Source of the DNA: Microbispora sp. H11081
GTDB lineage: Bacteria > Actinomycetota > Actinomycetes > Streptosporangiales > Streptosporangiaceae
Direction of reading: 5' to 3'
Length of the DNA: 64,000 bases
Assembly: GCF_012999535.1 (NCBI RefSeq)
Contig: NZ_JABBWV010000016.1
Span: forward strand, 1-64,000
Shown: piece by piece, positions 38,256 through 44,022 of the stretch
Numbering within the stretch: position 1 is the stretch's first letter
Layout: each line of letters begins with the position of its first letter
The notes under the pieces: generated by a model
Told to the model about the DNA's origin: nothing
The model's database searches: none
What the model saw: the letters and a program-made list of their open reading frames with translations, nothing else
Position numbers and translations under genes: made by a program

Positions 38256-38308
38256 TGCAACGCACCGTTGCGTTGCATTTTACTAATAAAACACAACGGT
38301 GCGTTGCA
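38256..38308. promoter_or_regulatory. Pair of inverted 15-bp TetR-type operator sites
   Basis: TGCAACGCACCGTTG at 38256-38270 recurs as its exact reverse complement at 38294-38308. The first copy is also part of a palindrome with arms ATGCAACG and CGTTGCAT (38255-38278). The AT-rich spacer TTTTACTAATAAAACA holds both divergent promoters. A site just before each start fits repression of both genes by the TetR protein. Confidence 0.8.
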
Positions 38309-38321
38309 GTAGGCTCCCGGC

Positions 38322-38915
38322 ATGGCCCCACGCAAGAAGGACGACATCTTCGACGCCACGCTCACGCTGCTGGCCGAGAAGGGCTACGAGGGCCTGACCA
38401 TCGAGGGCGTGGCCGAGCGGTCAGGGGTCAACAAGACGACGATCTACCGGTGGTGGCCGTCGAAGGCCGCCCTGCTCGGCACGGCGCTGACCGAGGCGCG
38501 GGCGTTCGATTTCGACGCGCCCGACACCGGCAGCCTCCGTGGCGACCTCCGCGCGCTGCTTGACGGCCTGGCGTGGATGCTCACCACTCCCCCGGCTGCG
38601 GACATCGCCGTCGCCGCGCTGGGGGCCGCCGCCAACAACCCGGAACTGGCCGCGGCGGCCAAGGGGTTCTTCGCCGACCGGTTCACCCGGGAAGGCCCGA
38701 TCTTCGAGCGGGCCCGGGAACGCGGCGAGATCGACGACCACGCCGACCCGATGACGATCATGGATCTGCTCGCCGGCGCGGTCTGGCTGCGGGTGGTATT
38801 CCGGCAACTGCCTCTGGACGATGGCTTTACCGAGCGGGCGGTGAACGCCGTACTCGATGGGGTAGGGCGGCCAGGGGATCCGGAGGCAGGCCGACCGGCG
38901 CCGACCGGCGGCTGA
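38322..38915 (+). CDS. TetR-family repressor of the divergent hydrolase
   Basis: 197 aa. N-terminal HTH with IFDATLTLLAEKGYEGLTIE and VAERSGVNKTTIYRWWPSK, and a TetR_C-like effector domain (DPMTIMDLLAGAVWLRVVFR). Cytoplasmic dimer. It starts 13 bp from the inner operator copy, so autoregulation is likely. Effector unknown, perhaps the substrate of the facing hydrolase. Confidence 0.88.
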   Translation: MAPRKKDDIFDATLTLLAEKGYEGLTIEGVAERSGVNKTTIYRWWPSKAALLGTALTEARAFDFDAPDTGSLRGDLRALLDGLAWMLTTPPAADIAVAALGAAANNPELAAAAKGFFADRFTREGPIFERARERGEIDDHADPMTIMDLLAGAVWLRVVFRQLPLDDGFTERAVNAVLDGVGRPGDPEAGRPAPTGG

Positions 38916-38963
38916 CCGACGGACCAGGCCTACCAGAAGGACCGGACCTGCCAGACGGCCTGT

Positions 38964-38989
38964 CACCGGGCCGGCCAAGCGGGCCGGTG
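38964..38989 (+). terminator. Hairpin after the TetR gene
   Basis: CACCGGGCCG pairs with CGGGCCGGTG with one mismatch, about 50 bp past the stop. The rest of 38916-39195 holds only the promoter of the next gene. Confidence 0.45.
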
Positions 38990-39195
38990 GCGTGCCCCTC
39001 GGCTCGTTCGCCGGCGCCGCGCGCTCCACGCGCGGCCATGCGCGGCCGGGCGCGCCCGGCCCATCATTCCCGCGGACGTCCCACGACCTTCGCACGCCCG
39101 CTCACGTCGTTCGCGCACAGTCCCAGCCGCGCCGGCCGCGTCAGGCCGCACCGCGTCATGCCGTGCCCCGGCGCGGGACTGGAGGGAGCACACCG

Positions 39196-39774
39196 ATGAC
39201 CACTTCCAGCAAGCCGCAGAGACATCATGGCAAGCGGCCCCGGCTCCTCCTCGGCGTCGCCGTGGCGGTCACGCTCGCCACCGGCGCCGGCCTCGCCGCG
39301 GCCGGCGCCCCTGGCCAGGAGGTCCAGTCGCGGTACGACCGGGCGGGACAGCTCGCGCCGGGCCCGGAGCGGTTCGGCATGACCGAGCTCGCCCTGCTCC
39401 AGCTCGGACCGGTCAGGGCGCAGGCACAGCCCAGCCCGTCCGGCGACTACCAGACCTTCACGAGCCAGACGGGCGCGGTGGACTCGGTGCAGAACGGCAC
39501 GCTCACGGTCGGCGGCCGCACCTACACGGTCAACGAGTCGACGCGGATCGTCGCCGACTACAAGGGCCTGCAGGGGATCCAGCCGGGCGACCAGGTGTGG
39601 GTCGTGGGCACGACGGGCGACAAGCCGACGGCGCTCATCGTCGCGGACGCGAGCCGGCCGGCGCTCCCGGGTCACGGCGGCGGCGGGGCGCCGTCGGAGG
39701 CGCCGCAGACTCCGCCCGCGCCGGTCACGCCCAGCGGGCCGGCGTCACCGGAGACCGTTCCGCCCACGGAGTGA
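39196..39774 (+). CDS. Secreted or anchored small protein with DUF5666-like domain
   Basis: 192 aa from ATG 39196 (GGAGGGAG upstream). One N-terminal hydrophobic segment (LLLGVAVAVTLATGAGLAAA) as signal or anchor, a central beta-barrel stretch (TGAVDSVQNGTLTVGGRTYT, then IQPGDQVWVVGT) like the DUF5666/OB-like fold, and a Pro-rich tail. Function unknown; extracytoplasmic. The last codons ACG GAG and the TGA belong to a 14-bp tandem repeat. Confidence 0.7.
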   Translation: MTTSSKPQRHHGKRPRLLLGVAVAVTLATGAGLAAAGAPGQEVQSRYDRAGQLAPGPERFGMTELALLQLGPVRAQAQPSPSGDYQTFTSQTGAVDSVQNGTLTVGGRTYTVNESTRIVADYKGLQGIQPGDQVWVVGTTGDKPTALIVADASRPALPGHGGGGAPSEAPQTPPAPVTPSGPASPETVPPTE

Positions 39775-39807
39775 CGTCAACGGAGTGACGTCAACGGAGT
39801 GACGTCG
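39766..39807 (+). repeat. Three-copy 14-bp tandem repeat across a stop codon
   Basis: ACGGAGTGACGTCA, ACGGAGTGACGTCA, ACGGAGTGACGTCG. TGA occurs at 39772 (the true stop), 39786 and 39800, offsets 0, 14 and 28, that is all three frames. TGACGTCA is itself palindromic. Confidence 0.9.
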
Positions 39808-39816
39808 CTCGTGGTC

Positions 39817-39851
39817 CACGGGCGGGGGACCGTCGCGGCCCCCCGCCCGTG
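39817..39851. terminator. Hairpin between convergent genes
   Basis: CACGGGCGGGG (39817-39827) pairs with CCCCGCCCGTG (39841-39851). It lies between the DUF5666-like gene and the GH16 gene end and can stop both. Confidence 0.75.
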
Positions 39852-39857
39852 CGAGCC

Positions 39858-41252
39858 TCACGACGTGGCGAACGTGAACCAGTTGAGGTTGACGAAGTCG
39901 GCCGGCTGGCCGCTGCTGAACGTCAGATAGACGGTGTGGGTGCCGGTCGTCGGCGCGATGTTCGCCGGGATGGTCGTCCAGCTCTGCCAGCCGCCGGTGT
40001 TGCCGACGGCGAAGTCGCCGATCGGAGTGGCGGTGGGGCTGTCGAGCCGCACCTGTACGAGACCGCTCACGCCGCCCGCCGCGCCGGAGGCGACCCTGGC
40101 CTTGAACTGCCGTGCCGCCGTCGACCCGAAGTTGACGTTGTCGTAGCGCAGCCAGTCGCCGTTGGAGATGTAGGCGACGTTCTGCCCGCCGCCCGCGTCC
40201 TGGGTCGTCTCCGTCTGCGTGCCGCTCTGCGCCTGATAGCTCTCCGCCTGGATGGTCGAGCGGGCGTCCACGCCACCGGGCGGGGGCGAGCTGGGCGATG
40301 GCGACGGGCTGCTGGTCGCGCCGCTCTGCCAGACGGCCACGTAGTCGACCACCATCGGGCGTCCGGACACGGTGGCGGAGGTCGGCGTGGAGAATCCGGC
40401 GACGCCGTTGGGGAAGCCGCCGCCCATGGCGACGTTGAGCAGGATGAAGTATCCGGCGTGCGAGGTCATGTTCGACCAGGTTGTGGCGTCGAGCTGGTTC
40501 TGGCTGACGCTGTGGTACTGCTGGCCGTCGACGTACCACCTGAGCTGGTTGGGGGTGACGCCGCGGTCCCACTCGAACCGGTAGGTGTGGAAGGCCGACT
40601 GGCAGGTCGAGCCGGGGCAGGCCCGGCTGTTGCCCAGGCCGTTGGTCTCGTTGCACGCTCCCCCGGGGTTCACCCCGCAGTGCAGCACGCCCCAGGCCGA
40701 GTTGATGCCGTTGACGTTCTCCATGATGTCGAACTCGCCGATGGCCGGCCAGTTCTGGTAGTTGCCGCGGTACGGCGAGCCCAGCGCCCAGAAGGCCGGC
40801 CAGTAGCCGAGGGCGGCGTCGCCGGTGACGTTCGGCATCTGGATGCGGCCCTCGATGCGCAGGGTCCGCCCGGCCTCGGGCTTGAAGTCCGTACGGCGGG
40901 TCTCGATGCGGGCGGAGGTCCAGTTCTGCCCGCTGCCGATCGGGGTGATGCGCAGGTTGCCCGAGCCGTCCAGGCTGACGTTGGCGGGGTTGGCCGTGTA
41001 GTTCTGGATCTCACCGGTGCCCCAGTTGGACGGGCCGCCCGGGTAGGAGTGACCGGTGTCGATGATCCAGTTGGTGGACGAGGGGAGCGATCCTGCCGAG
41101 CCGTTGAAGTCGTCCGCCCAGACGAGCGACCAGCCGGACGGCGTCCCGGGCACGGACGCGTCTGCGGGCCGTACGGCGAGGGCGGTGACCGCGGCGGCCG
41201 CGGCGAGCAGCGCCAGCAGTGAGCGCCGCCATGGGGAGTTGAGCACGCGCAT
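39858..41252 (-). CDS. Secreted GH16 endo-beta-1,3(4)-glucanase with CBM6
   Basis: 464 aa from ATG 41252, which follows GAGAGG by 5 bases. Signal peptide to about residue 33. GH16 catalytic domain with the active-site motif GEFDIMEN: E173 nucleophile, D175, E178 acid/base, and flanking Trp-rich blocks (YWPAFWALGSPYRGNYQNWP). A short Ser-Pro linker leads to a CBM6 module (about 330-464). It cleaves internal beta-1,3 bonds in laminarin or fungal-wall glucan outside the cell. The CBM6 DNA is about 93% identical to that of the GH81 gene. Two LacI-type palindromes lie 205-260 bp upstream. Confidence 0.92.
   Translation of the reverse strand: MRVLNSPWRRSLLALLAAAAAVTALAVRPADASVPGTPSGWSLVWADDFNGSAGSLPSSTNWIIDTGHSYPGGPSNWGTGEIQNYTANPANVSLDGSGNLRITPIGSGQNWTSARIETRRTDFKPEAGRTLRIEGRIQMPNVTGDAALGYWPAFWALGSPYRGNYQNWPAIGEFDIMENVNGINSAWGVLHCGVNPGGACNETNGLGNSRACPGSTCQSAFHTYRFEWDRGVTPNQLRWYVDGQQYHSVSQNQLDATTWSNMTSHAGYFILLNVAMGGGFPNGVAGFSTPTSATVSGRPMVVDYVAVWQSGATSSPSPSPSSPPPGGVDARSTIQAESYQAQSGTQTETTQDAGGGQNVAYISNGDWLRYDNVNFGSTAARQFKARVASGAAGGVSGLVQVRLDSPTATPIGDFAVGNTGGWQSWTTIPANIAPTTGTHTVYLTFSSGQPADFVNLNWFTFATS
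39863..40280 (-). repeat. CBM6 module duplicate, copy 1 (with 44028-44445)
   Basis: 418 bp aligns without gaps to 44028-44445 in the GH81 gene; a hand count gives about 30 differences (93% identity), mostly clustered near one loop. It covers the CBM6 domain and ends at the Ser-Pro linker, so a module-sized duplication or conversion took place. Confidence 0.9.
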
Positions 41253-41456
41253 GAGCACCTCTCTCCTCGGTCCGGCCGTCGCGGCGGGGGGATGGGGGTA
41301 CGGGTGGCCTCACGCGGCGAAGACGGCGGACGTCTTCAGGGCCGGACGGCGGCGTCCGGAGGGGTCGTGAGGGCCCGCGCACCGCGATCGCGGACCGCTT
41401 GAGCGCCACTGTTCCCTCCGGTATCACCGAAGTCAAGAGAGTCTGTGAAAATCGAA

Positions 41457-41468
41457 GAGAGCGTTCTC
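41457..41468 (-). promoter_or_regulatory. LacI-type operator, near-palindrome GAGAGCGTTCTC
   Basis: One base from the perfect palindrome found at 41500 and 47013. It lies 43 bp from the 41500 copy, about four helical turns, which would suit looping or cooperative binding upstream of the GH16 gene. Confidence 0.7.
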
Positions 41469-41499
41469 TCCGACAAAGCGCCTGTGGACGGCACGGACA

Positions 41500-41511
41500 G
41501 AGAGCGCTCTC
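41500..41511 (-). promoter_or_regulatory. LacI-type operator GAGAGCGCTCTC
   Basis: Perfect 12-bp palindrome with the AGCGCT core typical of actinobacterial LacI-family sugar repressors (compare the CebR/CelR site TGGGAGCGCTCCCA). Identical to the site before the GH1 gene at 47013. Confidence 0.75.
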
Positions 41512-41532
41512 CCCAGCGCAGGTACCCAGTGC

Positions 41533-41599
41533 GGGGGCCCCGTGCAGGGCCCCCGGACATGCCGGTGCCCACCCCCAGGAGCCTGGGGGTGGGCACCGG
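41533..41599 (-). terminator. Two consecutive strong hairpins after doxX-like gene
   Basis: CCGGTGCCCACCCCCAGG (41562-41579) pairs perfectly over 18 bp with 41582-41599 around a 2-base turn; next to it GGGGGCCC (41533-41540) pairs with GGGCCCCC (41547-41554). They begin 11 bp beyond the DoxX stop and separate it from the GH16 promoter. Confidence 0.8.
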
Positions 41600-41609
41600 A
41601 GTCGCGGGT

Positions 41610-42197
41610 CTACCTGAGGATCGGGAGGCGGCGGACCAGCGGGGTGGCGGCCCATGCCTTGCCGAGTCCGAGGGTGTCGCCGGCGTTGGCGAGGGCCAGT
41701 CCGATCAGGACGATGGCGTAGACGATGTGGTCGTCCATGAACGGGTTGGTGGTCAGGGGCAGTTCGGCCGCCCACATCAGGACCAGGAGCAGTCCGCCGG
41801 TGGCGGCGGCGATGCGCATTCCGATGCCCAGGATGAGCGCGGTGCCGATGCCGGCCAGACCGATCATGAACAGCCAGTCGACCCAGGCCTGTCCGGCCAG
41901 CGCGTTGAACATGCCGCCCAGAGCGTTGTCGGCGGTCCCCTTCAGGAAGCCGGTGGTCGGGCTGCCGCCGTTGATCCAGGCCTTGGCGGCCGGGGTGGCG
42001 AAGCCGAAGCCGAACGTCTTGTCCAGGAAGGCCCACAGGAACACCCAGCCGATGGCGATGCGGGCGGCGGCCCAGGCGAACCGGGCGGGGCCCTGGGTGG
42101 TGGTCTGGGGCTCGGTGGCGCCGGTCGTGCCGGCAGCCGCGGCGGGAGCGGTGCGACGGAGGCGGTGCCTCCTGTTGCGCCCTTCGATGGTGGCCAT
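41610..42197 (-). CDS. DoxX-family membrane protein
   Basis: 195 aa with a soluble N-terminus of about 40 residues and four membrane helices (RIAIGWVFLWAFLDKTFGFG; IGLAGIGTALILGIGMRIAA; and the ADNALGGMFNAL loop), matching the DoxX/TQO-small-subunit group. Members feed electrons to quinone from thiosulfate or help redox balance; the exact role here is unknown. It lies among the glucanase genes but shows no link to sugar use. It is followed by strong hairpins. Confidence 0.82.
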   Translation of the reverse strand: MATIEGRNRRHRLRRTAPAAAAGTTGATEPQTTTQGPARFAWAAARIAIGWVFLWAFLDKTFGFGFATPAAKAWINGGSPTTGFLKGTADNALGGMFNALAGQAWVDWLFMIGLAGIGTALILGIGMRIAAATGGLLLVLMWAAELPLTTNPFMDDHIVYAIVLIGLALANAGDTLGLGKAWAATPLVRRLPILR

Positions 42198-42365
42198 GAC
42201 CGGCCCCTTTCAGCGTTCACATCTCTCTTCGACACCTCTAGCAAACCGCGCCCACCACCCCCGCCGCTGGTGCCGTACGGCACGCCGGGGTCGTCCCGAG
42301 GTCCCGCCCTCATAGGACTTTCGTCAGATCGCGGACAGATCGCCGGCACCTCGCCAGCGGCGTGG

Positions 42366-42872
42366 TCAGGAGCCCACGCCCCAGCGGTAGGCGCCGTACG
42401 CCGTCAGCAGCAGGCTCACCGCGCCGCCCACGGCCCGCCAGGTGTTCCACGTGCTCCACCGGGAGGAGTAGTCCGACCAGATCCGGGCGGCGGCCTCGCC
42501 CGGGTCGCCGTGAGCCCCCGCGGCGGCCAGGGCGTCGTTCATCGGCACGTTCACCGCGGCGGTGATCAGCACCACGCCCACGACGTACACGGCGGCCGCC
42601 GCGAGGAACGGCCAGGCCGCGCCGGAGTGAGGGGTGGCCAGCAGGAGCGCGCCCGCCCCGGCGGCGGCGACCGGGGCGAGGACGAACGCCCCCAGGAACA
42701 CCGGGTTCTGGATCTTCACGTTGACGGCGTTCATCGCGTCGATCGCCGAGGAGGCCGGCGCCGCGTTCAGCCCCGGCATGACGCCCACCGAGAACCCGAA
42801 GAACGTGCCCGCCATCCCGGCGGTCATGAGCATGGACAGAGCCGCGGCGACGGCGGCCAGGAGAGACGTCAT
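42366..42872 (-). CDS. DUF1772 (anthrone-oxygenase-like) membrane protein
   Basis: 168 aa from ATG 42872, preceded by GGAGGAG. Four membrane helices and the DUF1772 pattern (GTFFGFSVGVMPGL; AVNVPMNDALAA; WNTWRAVGG). The family includes anthrone oxygenases but most members are uncharacterised. It faces the AraC gene with 137 bp between, a common AraC-target arrangement. Confidence 0.8.
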   Translation of the reverse strand: MTSLLAAVAAALSMLMTAGMAGTFFGFSVGVMPGLNAAPASSAIDAMNAVNVKIQNPVFLGAFVLAPVAAAGAGALLLATPHSGAAWPFLAAAAVYVVGVVLITAAVNVPMNDALAAAGAHGDPGEAAARIWSDYSSRWSTWNTWRAVGGAVSLLLTAYGAYRWGVGS

Positions 42873-43009
42873 GCCTCCTCCACCGCGCCGCGGCCGCCGA
42901 GGTCGACCGGTATTCGCGCTTTCTTCATGGTCACCACTCAACCGGCGGGCCGCTCCCGGGGACATCGCCGAGACGCTCGACCGCATATCCGGCCGTCTAC
43001 GATCTGGGC

Positions 43010-43957
43010 ATGGACGCGCTGGCCGATCTCCTGGACGGCCCCCGGGCGCGAGGGGCCTTCCTGCTGCGGGCGACGCTGAGCCCGCCCTGGTCGGTGCGGA
43101 TCCAGGACGAGGCGCCGCTGTGCCTGATCGCGATGGTGCGCGACGAGGCGTGGATCGTCCCGGACGGCGACCGGGCCGTACGGCTGGGGCCAGGTGACGT
43201 GGCGGTCGTGCGCGGGCCCAGCCACTACACGGTCGCCGACGACCCCGCGACCACGCCCCGGGTCGTGATCCACCCCGGGCAGGTCTGCACCACGCCGGAC
43301 GGCCGCGTCGTCTCCGCGGAGATGGCCCTGGGCACGCGCGGCTGGGGCAACGACCCCGGCGGCTCGGCCGTGATGCTCGTCGGCGCCTACCCGATGCGCG
43401 GCGCGGTCACCGGCCGCCTGCTGGCGGCGCTGCCTGCGCTGCTCCTGCTGCGCGGCGACTCCTGGGACGGCTCCCTGGTCACGCTGCTCGGCCGGGAGAT
43501 CGTCAAGGACGAGCCGGGCCAGGAGGTGGTGCTCGACCGCCTGCTCGACCTGCTGCTGATCGCCGTGCTGCGGGCCTGGTTCTCCCGCCCGGACGCGCGG
43601 GCCCCCGGCTGGTACCGGGCGCACGGCGACCCGGTGGTCGGGCAGGCGCTGCGTACGCTGCACGCCGACCCCGCCCACCCCTGGACGGTCGCCGAACTGG
43701 CGCGACGGGCGGGGGTCTCCCGCGCGGCGCTGGCGCAGCGGTTCGCGCGGCTCGTCGGCGAGCCGCCGATGGCCTACCTGACCGGGCTGCGGCTGGCGCG
43801 GGCGGCCGACCTGCTGCGGGAGACGGACGCGACGCTGGAGGCGGTGGCCCGGCAGGTGGGGTACGGCACCGCCTTCGCGCTCAGCTCGGCCTTCAAGCGG
43901 GAGCACGGAGTGAGCCCACAGCGGTACCGCGAGGGCCGGAGGGACCCGGACGCCTGA
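43010..43957 (+). CDS. AraC-family regulator with cupin-type sensor domain
   Basis: 315 aa. N-terminal cupin_6/AraC-binding domain (DGDRAVRLGPGDVAVVRGPS) and two C-terminal AraC helix-turn-helix motifs (TVAELARRAGVSRAALAQRF; LEAVARQVGYGTAFALSSAF) ending in the usual HGVSPQRYR. Probably controls the divergent DUF1772 gene. ATG at 43010. Confidence 0.88.
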   Translation: MDALADLLDGPRARGAFLLRATLSPPWSVRIQDEAPLCLIAMVRDEAWIVPDGDRAVRLGPGDVAVVRGPSHYTVADDPATTPRVVIHPGQVCTTPDGRVVSAEMALGTRGWGNDPGGSAVMLVGAYPMRGAVTGRLLAALPALLLLRGDSWDGSLVTLLGREIVKDEPGQEVVLDRLLDLLLIAVLRAWFSRPDARAPGWYRAHGDPVVGQALRTLHADPAHPWTVAELARRAGVSRAALAQRFARLVGEPPMAYLTGLRLARAADLLRETDATLEAVARQVGYGTAFALSSAFKREHGVSPQRYREGRRDPDA

Positions 43958-43994
43958 AAGCCGCAGGGGCGGCACGCCGGTCACGTGCCGCCCG

Positions 43995-44022
43995 CCGCGG
44001 GCCGTTCGCCGCGGGCCGTTCG
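43995..44022 (-). repeat. 14-bp repeat directly after the GH81 stop
   Basis: Reading along the gene, TGA is followed at once by CGAACGGCCCGCGG twice. The repeats carry no further TGA, unlike the other stop-adjacent repeats. Confidence 0.8.
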
